Shown here one piece after another: positions 8,930 to 18,320 of a DNA stretch of 51,186 bases. A program made the position numbers and the translations under genes. Numbering within the stretch: position 1 is the first letter of the stretch; every line of letters starts with the position of its first letter. A model generated the notes under the pieces. It saw nothing but the letters and a program-made list of their open reading frames with translations. It was not told the origin of the DNA and searched no databases. Source of the stretch: Anaerobiospirillum sp. NML120448 (lineage in GTDB: Bacteria > Pseudomonadota > Gammaproteobacteria > Enterobacterales > Succinivibrionaceae); NCBI RefSeq assembly GCF_023050945.1, contig NZ_JALKIM010000020.1, forward strand, positions 1 through 51,186. Direction: 5' to 3'.

Positions 8930-10258
8930 CTAAAATTCCTTAGAAAGCCAATCTTTAACCCAATGTACTGTCTTAGAAAAGACACCATTATTCTTTCTGA
9001 GCTCTTTTTGTACGAGATTTTTATTGATTTTATCTCTCTTAAGAGCATGTCCAAAACGTAACAGACCTACAGCAGTAGCCATTTCTGGCGATCTAAATTT
9101 TTCGCTGTTTTCGCCTACTAAACTCTTAGGAAAACCAATAATAACTTTAGCTCGAGAAGAATCTGGTCCTGTAACTTTATTGTGGGCTAAAGTAGTAATA
9201 CCCTCAGTTAAAGCTACACCGCCAGTAATTACATAACCTGCTCCTAAAGAGAGCTCACTGCCACTATGCTGGCGATAACGATTGATTTTATCGTTAATAA
9301 TCTTAAAGAAGTTATTAAGCGCAATGCCCACTACAGTAGAAAGATCATCACGACGAACATAGATTCTGTCATCATTATCTTTTACTGCTAATTTGACATT
9401 GGCTACATCCTTATCCAATAAAAATGGATGGGCAACACCAAATTTCTGCTTAATATACTCTGCCATACGTAATGGAATGCTAAAGCGAGTGGCAATATCT
9501 CTTGTGATGCTGCTTCCGCCTTGATCCATACCAAAAGTTAATACTAACTTGCCGCGATCATAGACTGAAACATTAACTGTACCACCACCAAAATCAATCA
9601 AACACACGCCAATTTCTTTCTCTTCTTGAGATAACACGGCATCAGCAGCGGCAATACCGTTATAAATAACGTGTTCAATATGAATCTTGTTATCTAACTT
9701 CTCAAAAGCAGCCTTAAGATTGTTTTCTTGATCTTCATTGCAAGCAATAAGATGTACTCCTACGCCTAAGCGCAAAGCACTTAAACCAATAGGATTAGTA
9801 ATGTCGGTAGAGTCATCAATCTCATAGTTTTGCGGAATGACATGCAAAATATGGTTGTACTCAGAGAATTTAGCAGATCTAGCCTGCTCAATTGCATTCT
9901 CTTTATCAGCCTCAGTTACTATATGAGTTGGTACAGTGGTTAAGCCTTTTTCATTTTGAGACTGAATATGACGACCAGCAATACCAATAAAACACTCAGA
10001 AAATGAACTTTGAGTCTCTTGTTTGTATTGCTGGATTAAAGTGGAAATCTTATCGCTAAGCTTATTTAAATCGCTAACGCTTCCATTGACCATACCTGAG
10101 GAGGCTATTTGTGAAAAATAAGTAATTTCCACATCTCCATTATCAGATACGTGACCTGCAATTAGGCGAATTTTAGAGGTGCCAATATCTAATGCAAATA
10201 AAGGTTCTGGGGCTTTATCTTGCACTGAATCTGCCTTTTTCCCTTTAAATAAAGTCAT
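8930..10258 (-). CDS. ftsA: Cell division protein FtsA
   Basis: Actin-like ATPase that ties FtsZ filaments to the inner membrane. The actin-family phosphate loop is seen in FALDIGTSKIRLIAG, the second in VCLIDFGGGTVNVSV, and the adenosine motif in GYVITGGVALTEG. The C-terminus ends with an amphipathic helix VHWVKDWLSKEF, the membrane-targeting helix of this family. I use the ATG at 10256-10258 (442 aa; E. coli 420 aa). The frame extends to a TTG at 10294, which has AAGGAG upstream but at an over-long 13-nt spacing, with a small GGAG/CTCC hairpin between. The start is therefore uncertain. Position after ftsQ is the usual dcw order. Confidence 0.95.
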   Translation of the reverse strand: MTLFKGKKADSVQDKAPEPLFALDIGTSKIRLIAGHVSDNGDVEITYFSQIASSGMVNGSVSDLNKLSDKISTLIQQYKQETQSSFSECFIGIAGRHIQSQNEKGLTTVPTHIVTEADKENAIEQARSAKFSEYNHILHVIPQNYEIDDSTDITNPIGLSALRLGVGVHLIACNEDQENNLKAAFEKLDNKIHIEHVIYNGIAAADAVLSQEEKEIGVCLIDFGGGTVNVSVYDRGKLVLTFGMDQGGSSITRDIATRFSIPLRMAEYIKQKFGVAHPFLLDKDVANVKLAVKDNDDRIYVRRDDLSTVVGIALNNFFKIINDKINRYRQHSGSELSLGAGYVITGGVALTEGITTLAHNKVTGPDSSRAKVIIGFPKSLVGENSEKFRSPEMATAVGLLRFGHALKRDKINKNLVQKELRKNNGVFSKTVHWVKDWLSKEF

Positions 10259-10408
10259 AATATTAGTAGCGCACAAACCCCTGTCTTTAAACAAGGGAGG
10301 TAGCGCTCTCCTTTTTAATTCAGTTACAAATGTTTTCTCTTGCTGACAAATTTCAGCTATTTAGGGCTAACACTTACTGTTATCTGTTTGCCTTGAGCTA
10401 CCTTCAAA

Positions 10409-11197
10409 TTAAGGTTTGCTAGTTGATGGTACATCTGCTTGTTGTTGGCGCTCGCCTACGGCAAAACCATTGTCATAGCGCAGATCCACATACTCTACAT
10501 CCTGTAATTTGAGCTTTGTTTGACCAAAGGCCAGAATAAAACGCTTTAAGCGAATCAAAGGCAACTCATCATAGCTTTCTCTACCTAAAATCAGCCAGAC
10601 ATCACCTTCAAGTAGTACTCTATAGCCACGGGCAGCGTCTAAATGAACCTCTTTGATAAGATAAGGGGTCTTGGCTGTCAACTTCATAAATTGATAAGCA
10701 TGAGCATACAGCTCACCTGCTAAAGTATCATGAGGTGCACTTAAAGTTACTAAGGAAAAATTAAGATTTTGCATATCTGGGTAAAACACACTATCAGTAT
10801 TAGCATCATAAAGGCCAGTACTTTTCCAGCGTGCCGACGGAAAATGCTCCACTAGCCTAATCTCAATAGTATCTGGCATCTTTTTGCGAACCGATACTTT
10901 TGATACCCAAGGCATTTGTACTAAAGCATTATGCAGAAGATCTATATCATAACTTACTAAGTTATGACCACCTGCCATCTTACCTACAGTAGCAACAATT
11001 TCCTCTTTAGTAATGTATTTAAGATTTCCTAAAACTACAACACGAGATATAGGAAAGGTAGTTGGACTTGTAGCAAAGCCAACTAAAAGATCATAGGCTT
11101 TATAATTGGCAAATAAAAAGCTCACAAAGACAATAATCGATAGCAAAAACTTGCCTCGACTCATTCTCTTTTTAAAAGGACGCTTTGCTAATGCCAA
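10409..11197 (-). CDS. ftsQ: Cell division protein FtsQ
   Basis: Bitopic inner-membrane divisome protein linking early and late division proteins with FtsL/FtsB. The 262-aa product has a basic N-terminus (KRPFKKRMSRGK), a single membrane helix at about residues 16-37, then a POTRA domain (FPISRVVVLGNLKYITKEEI... about 47-115) and the FtsQ beta domain with LKLQDVEYVDLRYDNGFAV near the end. The start is a TTG at 11195-11197 with AGGA seven bases upstream; an in-frame ATG eleven codons later lacks good spacing. ddlB, which usually lies between murC and ftsQ, is absent. Confidence 0.94.
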   Translation of the reverse strand: MALAKRPFKKRMSRGKFLLSIIVFVSFLFANYKAYDLLVGFATSPTTFPISRVVVLGNLKYITKEEIVATVGKMAGGHNLVSYDIDLLHNALVQMPWVSKVSVRKKMPDTIEIRLVEHFPSARWKSTGLYDANTDSVFYPDMQNLNFSLVTLSAPHDTLAGELYAHAYQFMKLTAKTPYLIKEVHLDAARGYRVLLEGDVWLILGRESYDELPLIRLKRFILAFGQTKLKLQDVEYVDLRYDNGFAVGERQQQADVPSTSKP

Positions 11198-11346
11198 TTG
11201 TCTTTCCTACTACTGATAATTTGTAAGGTTCTAGTAATTAATAAACTGCACTTTAATTAATTACTATTTAGAAATTTTTTTAAGCTCTTTGCCCTATTCT
11301 TAGCTAACAAAGAGCTTTATGAAGTGAGCCTCTTGCCCACTGTTAC

Positions 11347-12780
11347 TTATTTTGCTGGCTCGTACTTAGGCCAACGTGAGCTTAACATACCAGCAACTTG
11401 TACCACATTACCAGCACCTTGAGTAAGGACAATATCCTTTTCTTCACATAAGGCATCTAAAAGAGCAGGCACTTCATCAACACTTTCTACATAGTGTGGC
11501 TCAATACGGCCTTGAGATCTGATGGAGTGACATAAATGACGACCATCAACACCAGGAATCTTAGACTCGCCTGCTGGGTAAATTTCTACTAATACTAGTA
11601 CATCTACCATTTGTAGAACTTTAACAAAGTCCTCATAGAGATCTCTAGTACGAGAATAACGGTGTGGCTGGAAGACCATGACTAAACGGCGGTTTGGCCA
11701 GCCTTCACGAATAGCCTTAATGGTTGCCATTACCTCAGAAGGGTGGTGACCATAGTCATCAACAATACTTACCATGCCCTTAGGAGCTAAATAGCGACCA
11801 TAACGTTGGAAGCGACGACCTACACCACCAAAGTGCTCTAAAGCGCTGAGGATAAATTTCTCCTCTACTCCCTCTTCAAGAGCTACAGCAATAGCCGCAG
11901 TAGCATTCTTAGCCATATGAATGCCAGGTAGAGGCAATTTAACATTGATATCAGGGCCATTTTTACGCTTAACAGTAAAGAATGAACCTGCTTGCATTTG
12001 AATAAAGTTGGTTACTTGCAGATCAGCCTTCTCACTGACACCATAAGTAATAACCTGACGGCCAATACGAGGAATAATGCTCTCAACTGTTGGATCGTCA
12101 ATACAAACTACAGCTACACCATAGAATGGTAAGTTATGTAAAAACTGTACAAAAGTATCAGTTAACTTAGAAAAGTCACCATTATAGGTTTCTAAGTGAT
12201 CAGCCTCGATATTGGTTACTACAGTCAGCATAGGCTGAAGGTGTAAAAAGGAAGCATCAGACTCATCAGCCTCTGCAATCAAGAAGCGGCTTTTGCCTAA
12301 GCGAGCATTAGTGCCAGCACTATTTAACAAACCACCAATCACAAAGGTTGGATCTAAAGCAGCCTCGGCAAAAATAGAGGCAATTAATGAGGTGGTGGTA
12401 GTCTTACCATGGGTACCAGATACGGCAATACCATAGCGATAGCGCATCAGTTCACCGAGCATTTCAGCTCTACGTACCACAGGAATACGATTAGCAATAG
12501 CAGCATCAACCTCAGGGTTACCAGTATGAATAGCCGAGGATACGACCACTACACTTGCCCCTTCAATATTCTCTGCCTTATGGCCAATAAAAACTTGAAT
12601 ACCAAGTTCTTCTAGTCGCTCAGTTACTTTGCTTTTAGCAATATCAGAACCAGAAACGGCATAACCCTCATTTTTTAAAACTTCGGCAATACCACACATA
12701 CCAGATCCACCAATACCTACAAAGTGAATACGGCGAACTTTGTGCATATGAGGTACACTTTCAAAACTTGTATTGATCAT
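11347..12780 (-). CDS. murC: UDP-N-acetylmuramate--L-alanine ligase MurC
   Basis: Adds L-Ala to UDP-MurNAc, the first peptide step of peptidoglycan synthesis. Near the N-terminus is [17 protein letters not shown] (UDP-binding), then the ATP loop [15 protein letters not shown] and a C-terminal ligase domain with [10 protein letters not shown], the typical MurC signature. With the second of two adjacent ATGs (12778-12780) the protein is 477 aa (E. coli 491 aa). GGA lies six bases before it. The frame extends upstream to a TTG at 12813 without support. It is separated from murG by about 460 bases containing a GC-rich palindromic patch, so it may have its own promoter. Confidence 0.97.
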   Translation of the reverse strand: MINTSFESVPHMHKVRRIHFVGIGGSGMCGIAEVLKNEGYAVSGSDIAKSKVTERLEELGIQVFIGHKAENIEGASVVVVSSAIHTGNPEVDAAIANRIPVVRRAEMLGELMRYRYGIAVSGTHGKTTTTSLIASIFAEAALDPTFVIGGLLNSAGTNARLGKSRFLIAEADESDASFLHLQPMLTVVTNIEADHLETYNGDFSKLTDTFVQFLHNLPFYGVAVVCIDDPTVESIIPRIGRQVITYGVSEKADLQVTNFIQMQAGSFFTVKRKNGPDINVKLPLPGIHMAKNATAAIAVALEEGVEEKFILSALEHFGGVGRRFQRYGRYLAPKGMVSIVDDYGHHPSEVMATIKAIREGWPNRRLVMVFQPHRYSRTRDLYEDFVKVLQMVDVLVLVEIYPAGESKIPGVDGRHLCHSIRSQGRIEPHYVESVDEVPALLDALCEEKDIVLTQGAGNVVQVAGMLSSRWPKYEPAK

Positions 12781-13244
12781 CATTATTCCAAAGTATGGGT
12801 TGAGGAGCTGCAATCCGTATGAACATATTCGCTATGCAAGAACGATCTCAGGCTCTGCGGTTTTAATGAACATGACTTTTTGCCACAATACTAATCCTAC
12901 AACTCATATCAAAGGGGTAAGGATCAGTGCCGAGCAAGTTTACCATATTTACAAGATTTAAGAGCTCTTAATAATTGCTAATACTTTTCCTTATGCTTAC
13001 TCTAAATTAACCTAATCTCTTACTCATCCACTATGAGACAAAAAAATAGCTCTGCAATCTTTGCTTGCTACCTAAGCCTACGGACTTATTCATGAAGGGC
13101 ATTTGCCCATCATTGCTAGGCTTAGCCTAGCCTGGCCTGGCCTGGCCGTGTCCGTAGCCAGAGCCATAGCCTGAGCCTATGGCTTATGGCCATAGGCCTG
13201 GCTATGGGCCATGGGCATGAGCGCAGCTCATGGCAATGGGAGGG
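12781..13244. other. Gap between murG and murC
   Basis: AT-rich DNA at 12781-13080 with no credible gene, presumably the murC promoter and leader (a small plus-strand frame at 12773-12961 has no support). The last third is a GC-rich palindromic patch listed separately, which abuts the murG stop codon. Confidence 0.5.
13118..13243. repeat. GC-rich palindromic island abutting the murG stop
   Basis: Contains a CCTGG/CCTGGC direct-repeat run (13131-13147), the hairpins GCCATAG/CTATGGC (13163-13183), TATGGCCATA (13185-13194) and CATGAGC/GCTCATG (13216-13232). The composition is far from the AT-rich flanks. No coding character. Confidence 0.7.
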
Positions 13245-14315
13245 CTACTTGTTGGCTAGCTCCTCGATGATTTGGCAAACTCGTTGGGTAGCATTGAGTT
13301 TGGCGGCTTGGGCGCTATGCTCTGACATAGACTTTAAAGTAGCAACGTCACGCATAGAGGCAATCAAATCGTGAAGAGAATTAGCATTAAGCTCACTTTG
13401 CTTTAAGAGCTTGCCTGCATCAATATTTACCAATGATAAGGCGTTTTTAGTTTGGTGATCATCAACAGCAGTTGGCAAAGGCACAAAAATAGCTGGTAAC
13501 TTAGCAGCACTTACCTCTGATATGGTTGAAGCGCCCGCACGGCAAATAATAAGATCAGCATTTCTATAGGCGCTAGCCATATCCTCAACAAAGTCAGAGG
13601 TTTGAACTTCAAACTTAGCGCCTTCATATAAAGCAGCAGTCTTGGCACTCTGATCCTTACCGCATTGATGGAATACTACAATGTCATCGCTCTCAAAGAG
13701 CTTTAAGGCCTCAGGGACATGCTCATTTAAAGCTTGGGCACCTAAAGAACCACCAATGATCAAAATATGAGTTTTGCCATCTTCATGAACAAAGGTACGC
13801 TCCTCATTAAAAAGCTCTAAGATTTCTTTACGTACAGGATTACCTACTGACTCAACCTTAGGGCCTTCAAAGGCCTGACCAACACCTAACAAAATCTTAC
13901 TTGCAAAGCGGGCTAAAATTCTATTGGTCATACCAGCAGCAGCATTTTGCTCATGTAAGATTAATGGAATACCGCTAAGGTAGGCAGCCATACCGCCAGG
14001 ACCTGAGGCATAACCACCAAAGCCAATAACTACATCAGGTTTGAAAGTCTTAATAACCTTTTTAGCCTGTAAAATGGCATGCATCACCATAAAAGGAGCC
14101 TTAAGTAATGACATAAGACCGTTACGACGTACTCCTTTGACATCAATATAATGGATGTTAATGCCCTCATTAGGCACCACCCTTTCTTCGATACGTCCTC
14201 TAGTGCCCAACCACTCTACACTATGACCCCGAGCTTGTAACTCTTTGACAATAGCTAAAGCAGGAAACACGTGGCCACCAGTGCCACCAGCCATTACTAA
14301 AACTCTTTTACTCAT
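13245..14315 (-). CDS. murG: Undecaprenyl-PP-MurNAc-pentapeptide GlcNAc transferase MurG
   Basis: Converts lipid I to lipid II at the cytoplasmic face of the inner membrane. The first G-loop is VMAGGTGGHVFPAL (residues 7-20). HEQNAAAGMTNR and the GGSLGAQALN loop of the C-terminal Rossmann domain follow, with the UDP-GlcNAc site near ICRAGASTISEVSA. Length 356 aa equals the E. coli enzyme (355 aa). The start ATG has GGG six bases upstream. It is 39 bases from ftsW, so those two are probably cotranscribed; the GC-rich island follows the stop. Confidence 0.97.
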   Translation of the reverse strand: MSKRVLVMAGGTGGHVFPALAIVKELQARGHSVEWLGTRGRIEERVVPNEGINIHYIDVKGVRRNGLMSLLKAPFMVMHAILQAKKVIKTFKPDVVIGFGGYASGPGGMAAYLSGIPLILHEQNAAAGMTNRILARFASKILLGVGQAFEGPKVESVGNPVRKEILELFNEERTFVHEDGKTHILIIGGSLGAQALNEHVPEALKLFESDDIVVFHQCGKDQSAKTAALYEGAKFEVQTSDFVEDMASAYRNADLIICRAGASTISEVSAAKLPAIFVPLPTAVDDHQTKNALSLVNIDAGKLLKQSELNANSLHDLIASMRDVATLKSMSEHSAQAAKLNATQRVCQIIEELANK

Positions 14316-14354
14316 AATATGCCCAACTCCAATATCACTAAAACGCTAGGGTTT

Positions 14355-15506
14355 CTAACAGTTGTAATTTAACTCACCTAGTTTTTGCGTTCGCCACTCA
14401 TAATCTATACGCAATAATATAGCTAGCGCCCACATGCAAACAATTAAAGAGGAGCCACCATAGGAAATAAGAGGCAAAGTAAGTCCCTTAGTAGGTAAAC
14501 CACCAGAGGCAGCACCAATATTAATTACTGTTTGCAAACAGAAGAACATACCTATACCAAAAGCTACATATCCTTGAAACATTACTTTTTGTTTTAAGAT
14601 TTTGGCAGATAGCATAATAGCCTTGGCTACAATAATAAACTCCAGCAAGATAACAAAACAGACACCAATAAAGCCACACTCCTCGCCCATAATAGACATA
14701 ACAAAGTCAGTGTGAGCCTCAGGCAAATAACCTAGCTTTTGAATAGAGTTACCTATACCCTCTCCTGTTAAGCCTCCTCTACCAAAAGCCATCAATGATT
14801 GAGTTAACTGATAACCTTTGCCAAAGCGATCTTGCCACGGATCTAAGAAGGCTGTAATACGAGCTAAGCGATAAGGCTGCACCCAGATAATTACGGCTCC
14901 AGCTAGGGCTACTAGAGATAAGGTGCTTACGTATTTTAATAAGCCTGCGCCCGCTACAAAAAGAATACCAAAAGTTATGGCTGTCACTACGACTAATGAA
15001 CCAAAATCAGGTTGCATTAATAGCAAGCCTGCTATACAACCAATAAAGCACAAAGGCTTAATAAAGCCCGATAGCATATGTCGCACCATTTCTATTTTGC
15101 GACAGGTATAGCTGGAAAAATAAATAATCCAAAATAGTTTTAGTAATTCCGCAGGCTGTAAATTAATTGGGCCAATACCAATCCATCGTTTAGCATCGTT
15201 AACCTCTTTGCCCACTATCAACACTAAAACTAATAACGCCATCGCCACCCCCATCAAGGGCAGAGCAATATTAAACCAGGTTTTACTTGGTATGGAGGTC
15301 ATTAATATGCCCCAAACTACTGCTACTGCGGTAAAAGCAACTTGGCGTTTGAGATAAAAATAAGTGTCACCAGTTTTATTAAAAGCTTCTTGAACCGATG
15401 CTGAGGAAATCAACACAATGGAAATTAGCAATAAGAGCAGGCTTACAAAGATGATGGTGCGATCAAACATTGCTACCTTTCGTACTTTATTGTCGCTTTT
15501 TGCCAT
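14355..15506 (-). CDS. ftsW: Peptidoglycan polymerase FtsW (SEDS family)
   Basis: Multi-spanning SEDS glycosyltransferase that polymerises lipid II at the septum with FtsI. The 383-aa protein has about ten hydrophobic segments. The SEDS signatures are visible: NLQPAELLKLFWIIYFSSY, LGYLPEAHTDFVMSIMGEECG, and the C-terminal GLTLPLISYGGSSL. It lies between murD and murG as in E. coli. A strong terminator stands between murD and ftsW, so ftsW-murG likely starts from its own promoter within 15507-15635. Confidence 0.96.
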   Translation of the reverse strand: MAKSDNKVRKVAMFDRTIIFVSLLLLLISIVLISSASVQEAFNKTGDTYFYLKRQVAFTAVAVVWGILMTSIPSKTWFNIALPLMGVAMALLVLVLIVGKEVNDAKRWIGIGPINLQPAELLKLFWIIYFSSYTCRKIEMVRHMLSGFIKPLCFIGCIAGLLLMQPDFGSLVVVTAITFGILFVAGAGLLKYVSTLSLVALAGAVIIWVQPYRLARITAFLDPWQDRFGKGYQLTQSLMAFGRGGLTGEGIGNSIQKLGYLPEAHTDFVMSIMGEECGFIGVCFVILLEFIIVAKAIMLSAKILKQKVMFQGYVAFGIGMFFCLQTVINIGAASGGLPTKGLTLPLISYGGSSLIVCMWALAILLRIDYEWRTQKLGELNYNC

Positions 15507-15635
15507 ATATAACCCAATAAATAAAGAGCAAGACTTATATTGTCTTATTGAGGATAATTGATCTGATCACACCTTGCGATACTTACAAAATGCTTGGTCA
15601 AGGACATCTTTTAATTAAGATTTCCTCACAGAATT

Positions 15636-15672
15636 TTAAAATAAAGGCTGCGCTATGCGCAGCCCTTATTTT
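15636..15672 (-). terminator. Intrinsic terminator between murD and ftsW
   Basis: GGCTGCGC (15646-15653) pairs with GCGCAGCC (15657-15664) across a 3-nt loop, flanked by AAAATAAA and TTATTTTT. It lies about 90 bases beyond the murD stop on the minus strand and is symmetric enough to work both ways. It implies that transcription of the cluster is interrupted here. Confidence 0.8.
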
Positions 15673-15756
15673 TATCTCCCCTAACCACTAAGCGGTGTTT
15701 TTAACTTAGATACTAGGGAAAATTACTAATAGCTACCCCACCCTAGGATGGTGGTG

Positions 15757-17106
15757 CTAGACAAGATCATCCTTACTAATAAGGTTGTTAACTAAATTAA
15801 CAAACACTCTGCCACGCTCATCAAAGCCCTTAAATTGATCAAAGGAAGAGCAAGCAGGGCTTAATAAAATAGCCTGACCATCTTTAGACTCAGCAAAGGC
15901 CTGACGAATAGCCTGACGCATATTTAAGACACTAACACAGCGCTTGCTATCTAAGTCTAAGATTTTTTGAGCATCACGACCAAAGCAATAAACCTTGCTG
16001 ACCTCTTTACCAATATAGCGCTTAAGAGGGGTAAAATCTTGGCCCTTACCAATACCGCCAGCTAATAAAATAATGCCTTCTTTATGACGTGGGCTTAAAC
16101 CTGAAATAGCAGCCTCGGCTGAGGCAACATTAGTGGCCTTAGAGTCATTATAGAAAGATACACCCTCTAAAATACGTACTAATTGGCAACGGTGCTCTAA
16201 ACCACTAAAGGTTTTTAAAGCTTGAATTTGCACTTCACGAGGAATATTCATAGCATCAGCTAAAGCCATAGCAGCTAAAGCATTAAGCTCATTGTGAATA
16301 CCACAGATAATTAAATCACGGGCATCCATAACACGCTTACCATTGACGCATAAATAAGTGGTCTGATCAGTTACCTCTCGACCATATTCCTTATTATCTA
16401 AGCCAAAGCTGGAGAAAATACGCTCGTTTTGCTCTTTTATTACTGGATAGGTACGCTTATCATCACGATTAACAATAATCTTATTGCAATTAGTAAAGAT
16501 ACGGCGCTTAGCCTGAGCATACTTCTCTAAGCTGCCATCATAACGATCTAAGTGATCCTCAGATACATTTAAAATGACACCAGCTTCAATTTTTAAGCTC
16601 TTAGTAGTCTCAAGTTCAAAGCTCGAAAGCTCTAAAACATAGGCCTCAACACGATCAGAGAGAATATCAAAAACTGGATTACCAAAATTGGCACCAATAG
16701 CAGTATTAATACCTGCTTTTTCTAGCATATAACCAATCAAGGCTGTTACGGTGGACTTACCATTAGAACCAGTAATAGCAACAATAGGAGCCTTAGCCTC
16801 AAAAGCAAACAGCTCAATATCACCTACAATTTCAACTCCAGCATCAGCTGCGGCCTTAATTTCAGGCATATTGATAGAAAGACCAGGGCTTACTACTAGC
16901 ATGTCGTATTCTTTAAGCAACTCAACATTAAGTGGGCCTAAGTTGAAGTCCACACCACCTGGAACCTCTTCTGCATAAGGAGGATTTGGTCTAGTATCAA
17001 ATAAAGATAATTTCTTTAAGTCATGCTTTAATAAGAATGACACTACTGCAATATTGGAAATACCAAGACCGACAACAGCAATCTTTTTTCCCTTATATCT
17101 ATCCAC
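15757..17106 (-). CDS. murD: UDP-N-acetylmuramoyl-L-alanine--D-glutamate ligase MurD
   Basis: Adds D-Glu to UDP-MurNAc-L-Ala. The N-terminal UDP-binding domain starts KIAVVGLGISNIAVVSFL; the ATP loop is AITGSNGKSTVTAL; the central domain has NVSEDHLDRYDG; and the C-terminal domain carries FYNDSKATNVASAEAAI and LLSPACSSFDQFKGFDERG, diagnostic for MurD. Length 449 aa (E. coli 438 aa). The start codon is GTG at 17104-17106 with AGGGG eight bases upstream. It follows mraY by 53 bases and is probably cotranscribed with it; a terminator follows. Confidence 0.97.
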   Translation of the reverse strand: MDRYKGKKIAVVGLGISNIAVVSFLLKHDLKKLSLFDTRPNPPYAEEVPGGVDFNLGPLNVELLKEYDMLVVSPGLSINMPEIKAAADAGVEIVGDIELFAFEAKAPIVAITGSNGKSTVTALIGYMLEKAGINTAIGANFGNPVFDILSDRVEAYVLELSSFELETTKSLKIEAGVILNVSEDHLDRYDGSLEKYAQAKRRIFTNCNKIIVNRDDKRTYPVIKEQNERIFSSFGLDNKEYGREVTDQTTYLCVNGKRVMDARDLIICGIHNELNALAAMALADAMNIPREVQIQALKTFSGLEHRCQLVRILEGVSFYNDSKATNVASAEAAISGLSPRHKEGIILLAGGIGKGQDFTPLKRYIGKEVSKVYCFGRDAQKILDLDSKRCVSVLNMRQAIRQAFAESKDGQAILLSPACSSFDQFKGFDERGRVFVNLVNNLISKDDLV

Positions 17107-17159
17107 AGCTATTTCCCCTCAACCATATTTGGTTATTTTTTTAACTAGCTATCTAAGGC

Positions 17160-18242
17160 CTAACGTAATTTCAAGGTTGCTAAACCCAATAACACCAAAA
17201 TAATGGTAATAATCCAGAAACGCACAATAACTCTTGGCTCTGGCCAACCACCCTTTTCAAAGTGATGGTGAATTGGTGCCATTCTAAAAATACGCACACC
17301 ACGTAAGCGGAAAGAACCAACTTGTAAAATCACACTTAAAGTTTCAATTACAAAGATACCGCCCATAATAAATAATAAGAGTTCCTCACGGATCAATACG
17401 GCAATAATACCTAAGGTTGCACCTAAAGCTAAGGAGCCGACATCGCCCATAAAGATTTCAGCAGGATAGGTGTTAAACCACAAGAAGCCCAAGCCAGCAC
17501 CAACTATGGATACACAGGCAATGACCAATTCAGAGGCTAATGGCACATATGGAATATAAAGATATTCTGCAAAATTATAGTTGGAAGTTACCCAGGCAAT
17601 AATACCTAAGCCACTGGCTACGGTAATAGTAACAATAATGGCTAAACCGTCTAAACCATCAGTTAGGTTTACTGCATTAGAAGAACCAGTAATTACAAAA
17701 TAAGCCAGAGGGATAATTAAGAAGCCAATATCAGGCATGAAGCTCTTAAAGAAAGGAACTACTAAAGTAGTCTCAGCTGGCGAGGTGGCAAAACCATAAA
17801 TACAGCAGCCTAAAGTTAGAGCAATAGCAGACTGCCAAAAGTACTTATACTTAGCTCTTAAACCACGAGGATCATGTCTTACTACTTTTAAATAATCATC
17901 TACAAAGCCGATTAAACCATAACCAAAGACAGTAGCTACGGTATACCACACATAGACGTTATCTAAGCGAGCCCATAAAAGAATGGACACAATGATAGTA
18001 GCATTGATCAAGATACCGCCCATGGTAGGAGTACCTTGCTTCTTTAAGTGACTTTCTGGTCCATCTTTACGAATTACTTGACCAAAATGTAAAACTTGTA
18101 ATTTAGCAATAGTTTTAGGGCCTAGCCATAATGATAAGAATAAGGCTGTAAGTAAGGCGCATACCGCTCTAAAGGTAAGATATTCAAAGACACGAAAGGC
18201 TGGCACATATTGAGTGAGCCAATCAGCCAACATAATGAGCAT
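17160..18242 (-). CDS. mraY: Phospho-MurNAc-pentapeptide translocase MraY
   Basis: Integral membrane enzyme making lipid I from UDP-MurNAc-pentapeptide and undecaprenyl phosphate. The ATG at 18240-18242 gives [16 protein letters not shown], aligning with E. coli MraY, and exactly the same length (360 aa); GGGGA lies eight bases upstream. The longer open frame to 18284 is rejected for these reasons. Ten or so membrane segments, the Mg-binding Asp pair in [21 protein letters not shown] and the [11 protein letters not shown] loop are present. The gap to murF is about 78 bases. Confidence 0.97.
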   Translation of the reverse strand: MLIMLADWLTQYVPAFRVFEYLTFRAVCALLTALFLSLWLGPKTIAKLQVLHFGQVIRKDGPESHLKKQGTPTMGGILINATIIVSILLWARLDNVYVWYTVATVFGYGLIGFVDDYLKVVRHDPRGLRAKYKYFWQSAIALTLGCCIYGFATSPAETTLVVPFFKSFMPDIGFLIIPLAYFVITGSSNAVNLTDGLDGLAIIVTITVASGLGIIAWVTSNYNFAEYLYIPYVPLASELVIACVSIVGAGLGFLWFNTYPAEIFMGDVGSLALGATLGIIAVLIREELLLFIMGGIFVIETLSVILQVGSFRLRGVRIFRMAPIHHHFEKGGWPEPRVIVRFWIITIILVLLGLATLKLR

Positions 18243-18320
18243 GATAATTTCCCCAAAAAACAAGCGCTCAATTCCCTCAAACAACCATTAAGCGCTAGAT
18301 AAACTAAAAAACTAACTCTA

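Noticed and set aside
18243-18284. Longer mraY start
   Set aside because: The shorter ATG gives a family-standard length and N-terminus and has a ribosome binding site.
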